Notes under the pieces: model-generated
The model's database searches: none
Seen by the model: only the letters and a program-made list of their open reading frames with translations
Told to the model about the DNA's origin: nothing
Shown here: positions 37,999 to 50,784 of the stretch, in pieces
Position numbering within the stretch: position 1 is the stretch's first letter
Layout of the letters: the number at the start of each line of letters is the position of its first letter
NCBI GenBank assembly: GCA_030435675.1
Contig: CM059625.1
Span: 5,022,001-5,086,000 of the forward strand
Length of the DNA stretch: 64,000 bases
Reading direction: 5' to 3'
From: Steinernema hermaphroditum
Taxonomy: Eukaryota; Nematoda; Chromadorea; Rhabditida; Steinernematidae
Translations under genes and position numbers: made by a program

Positions 37999-38679
37999 CA
38001 GGGTGTACCATAAAAACTGTAAGTCGAAAAACTGCTTATAACTTTTCATTTACGACAAGGAAACAAAATGAATTCATAACTGTAAGATTGGCCAAGAAAT
38101 TCTGTACAACATACTTGAATTCTGTTCGAAATGCCCTCTTTGACAGTTTGATTAAGGCGTTCAGATGCTTCTGGAAATTCTTCAGGATTCCCGCGGTGAC
38201 TTTTGGCATGATTTCCTTCCAAGCGGTCTTCAGAGAGCGCTCCAGGGAATTCACACTGGCGTGGCTTGTAGCGCATATGTTTGGCTTAGGCTTAGGTTCT
38301 GCTTGATCTTCTTCCGGAAGGCCTTTCTGGTCCTTGGTGTTCTGCCTGTTCTCGGTCTTTTAGTCATTTGGCGAATCCGTATCCCACCTGTCTCTTGGAA
38401 GTGTTTTACAATCCGCTAGAGTTGAAAAAATTGGAATTTCATTAACTTTTCAATCTCCATAATCGGCATTTCACGCTTGTAATCGGCGACGGTAGCAAAA
38501 CGGTCACTTTGAGATACCTTTTTATCTGAAGGGAACAGGTTAAAGTACCGGGATAATCTACTTTTCTAGATCAAAAAAGGACGAAAAACAGGAATATAAC
38601 AACAGAAGTGGTATAAAAAGGCAAAAAATCAAAGTAAATTGAAAAGCTTGTCGACTTACATTATTTATGGTACACCCTG
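37999..38679 (-). mobile_element. Internally deleted Tc1/mariner-like transposon
   Basis: A 681-bp element flanked by TA on both sides (37997-37998, 38680-38681). Its termini are inverted repeats starting CAGGGTGTACCATAAA and extending about 33 bp with mismatches. On the minus strand an N-terminal piece resembles a Tc1/mariner helix-turn-helix and linker (IVKHFQETGG, then KRPRTGRTPRTR). It is followed within a short distance by a C-terminal-like piece (SLKTAWKEIMPKVTAGILKN). The central catalytic DDE/D region between them is missing and frames are broken, so the element is non-autonomous. Confidence 0.75.
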
Positions 38680-38681
38680 TA

Positions 38682-41600
38682 ATGGCAGAAAACGTTTTTC
38701 GCCTTTACTGCAAATTTTATGAACACAGATTGGTGAGCATGAATTGAAGATTTCAATACCCACAGATAGTTGACATCAGGGACCAGGGATTGCTTAACGG
38801 AACCGGGAATACAAAGATCGTAACGATTTTTAATTAATTTCGCAATTACAATATACTGTAGTCACGTTAGCTTTTTCTGAAAGCGAGTTATGCTTTACAA
38901 AGTCTCAGGTCGACTTCAAGAGGCTAGTCATAGGAGGCACGACAGATTGAAAAGATTCATCTTTCCTGAAATTAAACGTGAAAACTACAATTTCCTGAAA
39001 TTAAACGTGAAAACTAGAAAACTACAGAAAACGCTCGTGTTCATCAAAAAATCTAGCTTTTGTCGTGCTGCAGTCTGCAGATGAATTGTAAACCAAGGCA
39101 CCACGCCACCGACATTTATCCTAATTTAATTCGGCGCTTCCCAAAGATTCATAGAGAGGCAACAGTACTAAGTTATCAAATCATAGTTGCTATAAACGGA
39201 AATTGCTTTATTTTATTTTTTCAAGCAAAGTGAACTGTTCTGCGATGCCTATTCTCTACTCAGCTATAGTTATTTCAAATGCAATTTTTGGCACTTTAGA
39301 CATAATGTCGTTCCTATCGTCATCTTCTTTTCTACATTACTAGAAACGATCATAACTAGACGGTTGTTTACGGAAGGCGATTGTGGAAAGGTCAGCAGGT
39401 GGGCAAAAAGGATTCACTCTGAAATGTTATCCAGAGTCATGTCTAGACTCCCACAAGTTCTTTACATTCGAAGACGGCCTAATTTTACAACGACAAACAC
39501 AGTACGGAATCGAGCCGATTGCTGCCGGAAATTGATTTCACTTCACGAACGGAAACTGATATCACCTTTTAGTAACACATGAAACAATCTTCTATACGAA
39601 TGGAAAAATATGTGGGATGCATTGCAGAGATCGCATACGGTGGTGGAGAAAACGATACGGCCTCAAACTCACGATGATAGCTCAAAAATAGACTTGTCTT
39701 CGAAGCTCACTCCTAGTAAATAAAGTGCGTTGACGGACGTCACCGTAAGTCCGAGAACACTCACTTGTTTCAGAAACATCGGAGAAAGGATCTTACCTAA
39801 ACGTCTACTACAGGAGTAATCGTTTAAATTCAGCAGAAAAAAAACTATAGAACTCCCTATATATGCATTCGGATTCCATCAATCGGATACCCTTGGCTGC
39901 TCGCAAAGAGTCGCCGCTTTGCAAACTACGGTGTTATGGTATGTGAGAAAATCAAGAAAAGTCCACACTAAACGCATTTTTGCGAATGTAAACGAGCAAT
40001 ACATCTGGGATCTCGGACGACCAATTCTCGTTAAGGATTTTGGAGAAAAAAATAAATTTTTCTTTGTCTGAGCTTTGTTGTGAAAGCATTAAACACCATA
40101 TTTTAAAACCGGCCGTCGGAACAAACCAAAACGTTGCTTTGGCCATTGAGAAAAAGATAATCGGCGAATATATCAGATATCATTGGTAAAGGTACCAAAA
40201 CATGGTAACAAATGCGATGTGAAATGTTATGATATCGTAATATCTATCACATCGCAAAAGTTGAGCCGAAGGAAGGAGAGCATGTTGGGTCACAGCCACT
40301 GATTTAAAATTGCTTTCTAGTGGTTTGTGAGTATGTTCCACATTGTACTATCTCATAAAATTGTGAAGAACTAGGGTTTTATAATATGCCTTAGCTTTCT
40401 AGCAGCTTTTTCATTCCAGTTATCGGAAGAACAAATTGACAAGAAACAGCTGGTTACCTTAAGTCGTTTCTCTTTCCTACGGTCATGTGCAAGCTCTTCA
40501 AAATTACAATCCACTGTTGATAAAATGTGTCACCTTGCACGTATCGGCTCAAAAAATGCATCACCTCACAAAGGATACCCACCGCTATGCAGAGTAGTTG
40601 TTCGCTTTAATACTACCGTACACATTGTATCAAAAATCGGCAAGTTGTTGACATGGTTTTTGTGACTCACGTTGAATATCATAGATCACTTGACGCGCTG
40701 ACTACACGATCTCTACTTATTCCACATATATTTCAGAAAAATAGGTTTATGTACGTTCGGGAGCAGATGAGTAGGCTTACAGCAGCTTAAAGACTTTATA
40801 CGTTACGTACCGTAGTTATCTATCCAGTAAAATCCGTTGACAACAAAACACACCAGCACACATCAAGAGACTGTTCGAAGGGACCCGAGAAAAAGGATCG
40901 TGATCGGAAGATTGCCTGTTGCGGCATTTCTTCAAAGAAACACAATATCACTCTTTTTTATTATCAAAATTTCTGCTCTATTATCAAACAGTTGCCAGAA
41001 TGGGGGAAGCGTTGCCGGATTTCTTTTGCCGAAAAATTTATGAACAGAACAAAATAGTTGTTACAAAGTAACAGAGCGCACTTGTATTTAATAAGCGGGA
41101 GAAGGGTTTTGGCCTACCTGCCCCTTACCTTCCATCCTCACTTCTCCAGTCGCCCTATCAGTCATCCCGAACAACCACTTTTCTGGCCGAAAAAAACTCG
41201 GCAACGCTCCTTCCATTCCGGCAAGTGTTTGACAATAGCACCGAAATTTCTATCAAGGTTCAATTAGTTACTTAAATGTTTTTCTATAAAATATTTTGCA
41301 CAGTAGCTGAACGAGCATCTAGCGGACAGTGGTCCAGAGAGTTTGCTAAATTATTTTAGACACTGTTATGATGTTGGACACATGGGCACACGAAGTCGAG
41401 GTACACACGTATATACCATGACACAATGATACATGCTGTATATAGAGCGAAGACAAAGGGCATGTCTGGATTAACCCTCAACAAACTCGATTCAATAATG
41501 AACCCGTTCGATTTCCCATGTTTTTTTTTTAACGTTTAATTTTCCCGCCCTCGTCACCTTGATTGTTCTCAGAAATGTATTTGTCCACCTTTGTCTGGAT

Positions 41601-41962
41601 ACCACTTTGGAACACATTATCTGATGCTGCGTCGTACATTCGACCGTCTTAGTGATGCCATCTTCCTCTACCATCGCTTATTTTTACTCCCGCAAATTCT
41701 TCGTCTCCTGTCGGAACAAGATTATCCGACAAGGGTGGCCACCCAGCTGCGCGATCAGCAGCGATCGAGCAGCCGTGAAGTGTTCTGTTGGCTTTTGACT
41801 TCTGTCCGCCGACAGCGTGCAAAGGGTGTAGCCGTCAAGTGGACAGCATCGAGACAACGCAAATTACTTATCGCCGCGATGAACCTGATAATTGGAAACT
41901 GTTTTCTGAAGAGCGAAACAAAAGCTCTTCACGCTATCTTGAGTGGCTTAACACCGCTAACA
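38682..41962. other. Intergenic region upstream of the 42-kb gene
   Basis: Near 38965-39010 a roughly 28-bp segment (CCTGAAATTAAACGTGAAAAC) is tandemly duplicated. At 40213-40256 a 10-bp stem (TGCGATGTGA/TCACATCGCA) surrounds an AT-rich loop. Overlapping frames at 41591-41989 and 41788-42075 look partly coding-like, but they run into the TATA box and signal-peptide exon of the next gene in the wrong frame and are not called. Confidence 0.4.
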
Positions 41963-41969
41963 TATATAA
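41963..41969 (+). promoter_or_regulatory. TATA-like box of the 42-kb abu/pqn-like gene
   Basis: TATATAA begins 54 nt before the ATG at 42017, comparable to the TATA-to-ATG spacing at the other two family members. Confidence 0.5.
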
Positions 41970-42016
41970 CGAAGTGTATCTGGAGCTAAGCACTACCACT
42001 GTTACTAGCAGTTCCA

Positions 42017-44097
42017 ATGAGTCGTTTGCTGTTCTGCACTTTTGCTATTACTTTTATCGCCCTACAGGTTATTAATTACTTATTAATACGAATGATTAGT
42101 GTTGTGGTTTAGGGTGAGACAGTAAGCGCCTATGGGTGCCCGTGTCAGCCTGCTCTCAGCGATATGGCTCAGTGCCCGTGCCTTCACAGAGGTCTTCAGG
42201 TAAGATTCAATTCATAATATAATATGTCCCAAAGAAAATTACACATATCTGGGAAAGTAGCCGAATTTGGCTTTGAATGAATCAGTTCTACGAATTAAAA
42301 ACCTAAACCTATCCATTTAAGCTTTCCTCAGCAGTCTTAGTTCATGAATTCACAACGAGACGATAAAACGAATGAAAATGATTGAATAGAATAGGGCGCA
42401 ATAGCCAGTTGTATGTCGTGGATCTGTTAGAGAATACCCAAATAACATATTTCAATACAGAATATATAACTGAGTATGAAAACATAAAAATTTAGATGCT
42501 GGAATGTCGCCCTGCTTGCGAGTCGTCATGCATCGACAGCTGTGGCCAAAAAGTGCGATCATCGCTCTCGGAATGCGCCTCCATCTGCTCGACGACCTGT
42601 AAATCCGCCTGTGGCGATAAGATCGTTGCCATCGAGTCCCAGTGTGAACACAAGTGTCACCGTACCTGTGGAATGTCCTGCGTGCAGTCCGGCCTCTCCG
42701 CCGAACAGTGTGGAACTACCTGCGGAAAGACTTGCCACTACGCCTGCAACTTCACTCCAAGCAATAATGGACTCAGACCCACTACCGATGTGAGGATCGT
42801 CCTGAAGCAAGGAGAAATCCAGGCTGGCGTGAACTGTGCTCCTACATGTCTCATGGCTTGCAATCAACAGTGTTACCAACAGACCACCGCCATAACAAGA
42901 TCCAGCTGCGACTCTACCTGTGGACAGTACTGCAATCGAAGATGCACCGTCGTTACCATCGTCCCGACCAAGGCTCCCGCTAACTGCATCCCCGAATGTC
43001 AGCCTGATTGCGATCAGCTTTGCGTCCTTAAGCAGTCGGTGAAGATCCTTGCTGCCGAATGGGAAGAACCAATCAACAAGGGTCTTGAAAGGCTTCCCGA
43101 AGTCATTAAGAGCCTGACTGGAGGCGATAAACCACAGAAGAGCGTTTCCCTGTGCAGCGATAAGTGCCGTGACCAGTGCGCCAAGGAGTGTCTTCAGTCC
43201 AACACCTTCTGTATCGCCTGTGAGTCGACCTGTAACCTCGTGTGCGCCCGCGAACAGACGACCACCACTCACACGACTACCACTTCCGTTTCGAGCACCA
43301 CCTGCGCGCACAAGTGCGAAAGAGGCTGTGTGGCTTCGTGCTCTCCGATGAACGTGAACTGCATGGATCAGTGCAAGGACGTCTGTGAACATCAGTGCTC
43401 CGTCCTGGAAGTACAGCAGAAAGTCACGTGTCCCGCCCGCTGCCAGCCCCAATGCTCCAAATCTTGCATCGAGCAAGGAAGCCCTGTTTTGCTGGTCGAC
43501 CGTGTCGAGGTGAACCAGTGCCTTCCGGCTTGCAAGATCACCTGCCGTCAGCAATGTCTCTCCTTCAACGGTCCCGAAATCAACTGCGACAGCGCTTGTG
43601 CCCACACTTGTAGTCAGACCTGCCTGCCAGAGCCGAAACCCCTCTCGCAGACGACGAACACCGTGAACTTCGTGTTCGATGCCACGAAAGACGATCCATG
43701 TGGCGCCGCCTGTCGCACTACATGCGCATCCAAATGCGCCGGAAAGGACGGCTCCTGCGTTCCGGTCTGCATGCGATCGTGCCAGACATCCTGCACCATT
43801 CACACCCGCACTCCGGCCCCGGTTCACAAAGAGTCATGTGAAGCCTCCTGCGCGCAAACGTGCAACGACGAATGCATCCATGTGAAGAAGGCGTACATCC
43901 AGTGCAGTCCGGCATGCAGCGATTCGTGCAAGACGGTCTGCGACATCTCGCTCAAGGTGCAGCAGTGCAAGCCTGTGTGCGTCGAGTCGTGCGAGAACAC
44001 TTGCAGCGGGCTCCATCGACACGACTCCGAATGTCGCCGCGAGTGCCCCATCATCTGCGACTCGGCGTGCTCCTTCCGCAAGAATTACAAGGCCTAA
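42017..44097 (+). CDS. abu/pqn-like secreted C_tripleX protein with 20 four-cysteine modules, 579 residues
   Basis: There are three exons, 42017-42067, 42113-42199 and 42496-44097, joined in phase 0 by introns of 45 and 296 nt. Exon 1 is a signal peptide (MSRLLFCTFAITFIALQ). Exon 2 carries a CPC...CPC motif beginning at residue 26, the same position as the first CxC in the two paralogues, but no RxKR site. Exon 3 encodes about 20 modules of C-x3-C-x3-C-x3-C separated by variable spacers, including one Cys-free acidic/basic linker around VKILAAEWEEPINKGLERL. Unlike its paralogues it is not Gln/Pro-rich, so the modules are degenerate at all non-Cys positions. It is predicted to be an extracellular, disulfide-rich structural protein. 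The function is inferred from the Caenorhabditis abu/pqn group. A poly(A) signal follows at 44149. Confidence 0.88.
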
Positions 44098-44148
44098 CCG
44101 ATTGTCTAAGTTATTTATTTATATCGATGTGATCTATTGATACAGCTC

Positions 44149-44154
44149 AATAAA
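44149..44154 (+). terminator. Poly(A) signal of the 42-kb gene
   Basis: AATAAA lies 52 nt past the stop codon, followed by GT-containing sequence. Confidence 0.7.
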
Positions 44155-46183
44155 GTTGCCTCAAGTTCAGACCCCACAATAAATCTGCCAGATGGGTGCG
44201 CGATGGAAAAAATCTGTTTTGGGGAACAGTTTCTATAAGTTGAAGAACGATAATTGTGACGAACAGGACTCGGTTGCTGAGAAAATACGGGCTAAAAAAC
44301 ATAATTTCCTTGCAGATCCTCTACATTAAGGTAACATTGGTCATCCTCATGTTTGCGGTTGGCTTGCTGTGGCTTGCTCGTTTCTTCATACTTCATACAT
44401 TCTTCATACTCGCTTCCGGACTATATAACATATTTACTTCCGCCAATGCAAGCTACCTCCGCAAAGTTGAGCTAATGACGATAAATCTTGTATAGGGAGA
44501 CCTCAAAAGCCATAGAAAAAGCCTTCTTTTAGATCTTTCGAAAGAGCCTTATTGGTTGTGATCGGCTACGAAAACTAAATGTAAGATAGGACTTCCTAGT
44601 GCTATCTAAGTGTTTGTCTTTGCCTGCTCCTGAGTTAATTCCCACCATATTCTTTCCAAACACATGGAGCCGTCCTAGCACCACGTTCTTTTAACTTCCA
44701 GGTTTCCAGTTGGTTAAGTACTGTAACGGACAATGGGGACATACAGTGTGTGGGTGACACTCGCAGCTACTATATCTACTTGAGCAGTCCACGAACTCAG
44801 TCGTAAAGAAATGGAGGCCAACTGTGCAAAAAAATGATCCAAAGAGTACCACCCTGCCCGACCGCGTAAGGCCTTATGTTTCCAAGTTCATTTGAGGCGT
44901 TCTTCTTGACATAACATGTTGGCTTTTCTTCGTTCTATCTGACTAAAACCTATCTGTCCCTCTGCACTTAAAAAGATGTTAGTGGAAAGCGTGAAAGGAC
45001 TAAACCATGGGTGATTATATCAGTAAGGATTAACTGAAAAAGGGGACCATTTTCTGTATAACAGCCCGATAAGAGATGAGAGGAGTCCGCTCACACGAAA
45101 GCGTGAAAAGGTAGATAAAAATTTTGGTTATAAACGAAGATACTGTTTTAATATGAAGGCTATTTAGAACACCTACTTATTTTACGATCGCAATAACAGC
45201 TACAGTAATCCAACACTAAAGCACAGCATCTCTCAAAGGAGATACGTGCTGCAGAAAAAGAATAGATGTGAGGAAGTGCGTTCGCAGACACGGAATAATA
45301 AGAGACAAGGAAAACAAGGAAACGAGGAAGTAAATGCCTTGTCTCGGGGCGTGCCACTAGTAACCAATTAAGCGATGAACGACTAAGACCGTAAACAAAC
45401 GGATGTAGCACAAAACTATGATCAGTAATAGTGCAACGAGCTATCATAAACACTGACTTGCTACCAAAAACAGAGAGTCATGTTGCACTGCTGAGTTTAT
45501 TTGTACATCTGTATTCAGGTCATCTTGTAGAATTTGAAAACACCTGCACACATGTGACTTTGTCAAATAAATCGTTAAAACTCTGTTTCTGTTACGCAGA
45601 AGTGAACTTGTGGAAACAGCTACCTGCTAGATGTCCCCGTTGTCTGTTATAGTACTTAATCGAGTGGAAACGCTCGAATTAACAGCGGTCATTTTCAATG
45701 TTTCAACCCAATACATACTGTGCAAGCCAACAGTAGTACCAGCATGCCGCTTGCTAACGTATTAAATAACGATACCATATTACAATTTTGAGCTAGTTAT
45801 TTCCGAATGTGATGCGTATGGAACTCTATACTCTTAGTTTATGTGATATTTACATTTTCAGTAATCTGTTCCACTCGACGTAGTCTCCCAGAGTCGTACG
45901 GTAGCGAACAAAGGCGTGAATTCCGTGAATCAGATTCAAGTTAATTACGCTGACAATGTTTACAATCTTTTGCTTTCAGCACTCAATAACAAGTGAGAAA
46001 CACGAAAACAATAATATAAGTGTACCTTTCGAATAATAAATTGGCTTTTTGTTTACGGGCGTTTCGCAATTTCGCATAATGAAACTTTGCCGAGATATTG
46101 GGGGTCTGCAAATTGCAGATAGCAGAGTAACGGAGAACGGTAAAGGATTTATAAGGGGTTGTACGAAAATTCAGCCGCGAAAA
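44155..46183. other. Intergenic region before the tandem duplication
   Basis: No supported gene. A plus-strand frame at 44256-44495 has a hydrophobic stretch but no splice or promoter context. The sequence next to the repeat boundary (46140-46183) is unique. Confidence 0.45.
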
Positions 46184-48255
46184 GTTGTCGATATATGTAT
46201 CATTTAAAAAAGAAGTCTGCAATTCGAAAAAGACATGGACGAGGATCAGCTCAACGCTATACTGTAGCTCACGCGCTCTCCCGAAAAAGCACAGCGGCTC
46301 AGCGATCACAGGCTGTTAATAATAGGTCAATTTTGCTTTTTAACGTTTGGCTACCTACCGGCTCGCGAAGATTAGAGACCACAACGTTTTCGTTGTGACA
46401 CGATCATGTTCGGGAGGTATTCCACGTTCTTACGGCGACGATCATTAGACATACATCGCTTGCTTTGACATCTTTATCGGGAAACCCGGCCGACATATGC
46501 CAATCTTGCGGTCTATCAGAAGCAAATATGAAGCAATTGCCGAATATCACGACGACAGGCACTTCCCACACGCGAGTACGGGACCCAGAACCCCGAAGAA
46601 AACTAACGAAGACGATCAAACGGGAATTTTCGGATGCATAGAACGAAACAACATAAAACGAGAACGGGAACAACCCGCAACAGACTCTTCTGGTTTTCTT
46701 AAAGGGACCCGGTCATGGATAAAAAAATTCTTCAAATCGTCTGAAAATTCGTGTACCCCTGTTTTCGGGGTCGCTGAACACGACGGTGAAGTCGGTTTCT
46801 CGGCAAGCATGATAGTTTTCGAGAAATAGCAAAAATAGATAAAAAATCGTCGTGCAAACTTTGCCTTGAAGCGCAAAGCAGAGTTCGCTGTTCGTCCCGA
46901 AAACCTTTTAGTCCCTTCTTTTAGAGGCTGCCCAACATCAGGCCGCAATCAGTTTCCCAAAAAAAAACCCAGTAGTTTTCAAGAAACAGACATTAGGATC
47001 CACACAGTTTTACTGTTTAATTCTCGGTTTACCGGTCTCGACACGACTACCATGACGGACACAACCGTAGTTCCCGCGTTTTCAGCGCACTTATCCAATC
47101 TAGGCGAGCCTGGGCTCATTCAACGCGCCAGAAGTTGCTGAGCAAAATGTTCCCAAGCGCGGACCTGGCCGTCACCTATTTCGGCCAAAGAGAACGAAAA
47201 TATTGCGCAACTCGTGCCGCGCCGTATAGATCGTGTCGGGACCGATGGTAAAACACATTCTGCATCCTAAGGTACATGTTAACCACCTACACTGCTGCAC
47301 AAAGCTACAGGGTCACCCTGGTGTGTTTCTGGTTCTGTTATTTTTCGGAACTGTCCGGGGAAACCAGCATGCGCACGTGGTAAACCGTCCACTGAAACGC
47401 AGGAAGCACCACCTTCCCCAGAAACGGATACACTCATTTTGATGCAACGAGAAGTTGAACTTTCCAGAGTGCCTCTGCACCTGAACAAAATTATAGGGTC
47501 ACTTGGTAGTTTCACGCGTATTTCTCGTTTTCTTTGGCGTTTTTTGCTTCATTTGTTTTAATTCGCTTCTGTTCAGGTGTTTATCAACAATGCCACGCGT
47601 TACGAAGCTGTCGAACGAGAGTGGCCTCCGATATTCGCCGAAATCGGCACCAATTCTTTTTTTCTACCGAACGCGTACGGCTCTGCAATAGGGAAGGCGC
47701 GCTCGCACGTCGCAGTCGCGCGCGGGAAACGATTGATAATATGCGTGGATTGTATGTCTACGATAGGTTTGTCAGAAGTTCGTGAAGATTCTGACGCTCA
47801 ATTGATGTCGAATCGAAGTGAATCGTGTGTGAACTGCAAACTGGATCAATGGACGATCGAATGTGCCGTGTTTGACCGCCGCGCAGAAGGCGAATCGTCT
47901 GGACTACGGCAGAAACAACCTGAGTCGAGTCTGCACACAGGTATGCAGATGTGAACTGTTGAGTGATGATGATTTTTGTAATTTTAGATGCTGTTTTCGG
48001 ATCAGAGAAGATAAAATGGCTGTAGTCTGGGCGAATGCATGCGTTTTGACGCATTTGGAACAAGAAGAACGCCCGTTCTGAGGAGGAAACTTCAGTTGTG
48101 GAAGCCTACAGTTTAGGAACGCCTTCAGCTCGTCTGTTCAGCTCGTAGGCGCCACGTGCAGCGCGGACACTGACTTCCGTGTCCACGTCGATTTCCGAAG
48201 CAACAACTCGAAATTGAGTTGCAAGTTTTCCAGAATCTGCTGACAACCTATCGTA
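46184..48255. repeat. 2,072-bp tandem repeat unit, copy A
   Basis: Everything I compared in this unit recurs exactly 2,072 bp downstream, including all open frames of 60 codons or more. It begins GTTGTCGATATATG and ends CCTATCGTA. The unit holds several overlapping frames (up to 125 codons) on both strands with no recognised domain. The frames are identical in the two copies simply because the DNA is. The copy ends inside what is, after copy B, a full foldback arm. Confidence 0.9.
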
Positions 48256-50327
48256 GTTGTCGATATATGTATCATTTAAAAAAGAAGTCTGCAATTCGAA
48301 AAAGACATGGACGAGGATCAGCTCAACGCTATACTGTAGCTCACGCGCTCTCCCGAAAAAGCACAGCGGCTCAGCGATCACAGGCTGTTAATAATAGGTC
48401 AATTTTGCTTTTTAACGTTTGGCTACCTACCGGCTCGCGAAGATTAGAGACCACAACGTTTTCGTTGTGACACGATCATGTTCGGGAGGTATTCCACGTT
48501 CTTACGGCGACGATCATTAGACATACATCGCTTGCTTTGACATCTTTATCGGGAAACCCGGCCGACATATGCCAATCTTGCGGTCTATCAGAAGCAAATA
48601 TGAAGCAATTGCCGAATATCACGACGACAGGCACTTCCCACACGCGAGTACGGGACCCAGAACCCCGAAGAAAACTAACGAAGACGATCAAACGGGAATT
48701 TTCGGATGCATAGAACGAAACAACATAAAACGAGAACGGGAACAACCCGCAACAGACTCTTCTGGTTTTCTTAAAGGGACCCGGTCATGGATAAAAAAAT
48801 TCTTCAAATCGTCTGAAAATTCGTGTACCCCTGTTTTCGGGGTCGCTGAACACGACGGTGAAGTCGGTTTCTCGGCAAGCATGATAGTTTTCGAGAAATA
48901 GCAAAAATAGATAAAAAATCGTCGTGCAAACTTTGCCTTGAAGCGCAAAGCAGAGTTCGCTGTTCGTCCCGAAAACCTTTTAGTCCCTTCTTTTAGAGGC
49001 TGCCCAACATCAGGCCGCAATCAGTTTCCCAAAAAAAAACCCAGTAGTTTTCAAGAAACAGACATTAGGATCCACACAGTTTTACTGTTTAATTCTCGGT
49101 TTACCGGTCTCGACACGACTACCATGACGGACACAACCGTAGTTCCCGCGTTTTCAGCGCACTTATCCAATCTAGGCGAGCCTGGGCTCATTCAACGCGC
49201 CAGAAGTTGCTGAGCAAAATGTTCCCAAGCGCGGACCTGGCCGTCACCTATTTCGGCCAAAGAGAACGAAAATATTGCGCAACTCGTGCCGCGCCGTATA
49301 GATCGTGTCGGGACCGATGGTAAAACACATTCTGCATCCTAAGGTACATGTTAACCACCTACACTGCTGCACAAAGCTACAGGGTCACCCTGGTGTGTTT
49401 CTGGTTCTGTTATTTTTCGGAACTGTCCGGGGAAACCAGCATGCGCACGTGGTAAACCGTCCACTGAAACGCAGGAAGCACCACCTTCCCCAGAAACGGA
49501 TACACTCATTTTGATGCAACGAGAAGTTGAACTTTCCAGAGTGCCTCTGCACCTGAACAAAATTATAGGGTCACTTGGTAGTTTCACGCGTATTTCTCGT
49601 TTTCTTTGGCGTTTTTTGCTTCATTTGTTTTAATTCGCTTCTGTTCAGGTGTTTATCAACAATGCCACGCGTTACGAAGCTGTCGAACGAGAGTGGCCTC
49701 CGATATTCGCCGAAATCGGCACCAATTCTTTTTTTCTACCGAACGCGTACGGCTCTGCAATAGGGAAGGCGCGCTCGCACGTCGCAGTCGCGCGCGGGAA
49801 ACGATTGATAATATGCGTGGATTGTATGTCTACGATAGGTTTGTCAGAAGTTCGTGAAGATTCTGACGCTCAATTGATGTCGAATCGAAGTGAATCGTGT
49901 GTGAACTGCAAACTGGATCAATGGACGATCGAATGTGCCGTGTTTGACCGCCGCGCAGAAGGCGAATCGTCTGGACTACGGCAGAAACAACCTGAGTCGA
50001 GTCTGCACACAGGTATGCAGATGTGAACTGTTGAGTGATGATGATTTTTGTAATTTTAGATGCTGTTTTCGGATCAGAGAAGATAAAATGGCTGTAGTCT
50101 GGGCGAATGCATGCGTTTTGACGCATTTGGAACAAGAAGAACGCCCGTTCTGAGGAGGAAACTTCAGTTGTGGAAGCCTACAGTTTAGGAACGCCTTCAG
50201 CTCGTCTGTTCAGCTCGTAGGCGCCACGTGCAGCGCGGACACTGACTTCCGTGTCCACGTCGATTTCCGAAGCAACAACTCGAAATTGAGTTGCAAGTTT
50301 TCCAGAATCTGCTGACAACCTATCGTA
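48256..50327. repeat. 2,072-bp tandem repeat unit, copy B
   Basis: Second unit, directly abutting copy A and apparently identical to it. The junction reads GACAACCTATCGTA then GTTGTCG, so the unit ends form a small inverted repeat (GACAAC/GTTGTC). After this copy the sequence continues into unique DNA with GACATACAATCC, completing an inverted repeat of an internal segment (49741-49846). Confidence 0.9.
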
Positions 50328-50417
50328 GACATACAATCCACGCATATTATCAATCGTTTCCCGCGCGCGACTGCGACGTGCGAGCGCGCCTTCCCTACTG
50401 CAGAGCCGTACGCGTTC
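49741..50417. repeat. Foldback arms around the end of copy B
   Basis: The segment at 49741-49846 (starting GAACGCGTACGGCTCTGCAA) reappears inverted at about 50313-50417, giving arms of about 105 bp around a loop of about 465 bp. Copy A has the first arm (47669-47774) but only about 15 bp of the second, because the tandem junction cuts it off. Confidence 0.8.
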
Positions 50418-50431
50418 AGACTGAGAGACCA

Positions 50432-50715
50432 ATTTTCTTTTTTGACGTTTGGGTAGCAACGGCTTCCCGAAGATCAGAGGTCGCGTTATTCCGCGTTCTT
50501 ACGGCGAAGATCATTGAACATATATCGCCTGCTTTCCCTGCTTTATAGGGAGACCCGACCAGTATCTGTCATTCTGCCCAACTGTCAGAAGCAGGTACGA
50601 AGCAATTGCCGAATTCACGAGGACAGGCACTTGCCGCTCCCCTGAATCAGTCCAGAGGACACAAAGCAGAACGCAGAATAAAAACAGACAAAGATGATCA
50701 AGCGAGAATTTTCAC
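50432..50715. repeat. Older, diverged partial copy of the repeat unit
   Basis: This stretch aligns with 48400-48700 of the unit in direct orientation with many substitutions and small indels. Shared phrases include CGTTCTTACGGCGA, GAAGCAATTGCCGAAT and GGACAGGCACTT. It shows that the unit belongs to an older repeat family and was not newly created by the duplication. Confidence 0.7.
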
Positions 50716-50784
50716 CAGCTCATAACAAATAACATATTTGGGAATATTATGTAGTAGCCACAAAACATGTTGCACTAGGCAGCT

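Noticed and set aside
41591..42075. Overlapping plus-strand frames upstream of the 42-kb gene
   Set aside because: They look partly coding-like but change frame by an apparent indel and run through the TATA box and signal-peptide exon of the next gene. No splice sites join them.
42559..43827. 422-codon minus-strand frame
   Set aside because: Antisense shadow of the 20-module cysteine gene, whose frame is supported by three exons and a poly(A) signal.
46159..50153. Paired identical open frames of 60-125 codons in the tandem units
   Set aside because: Their identity follows from DNA-level duplication. They overlap on both strands and show no domains.
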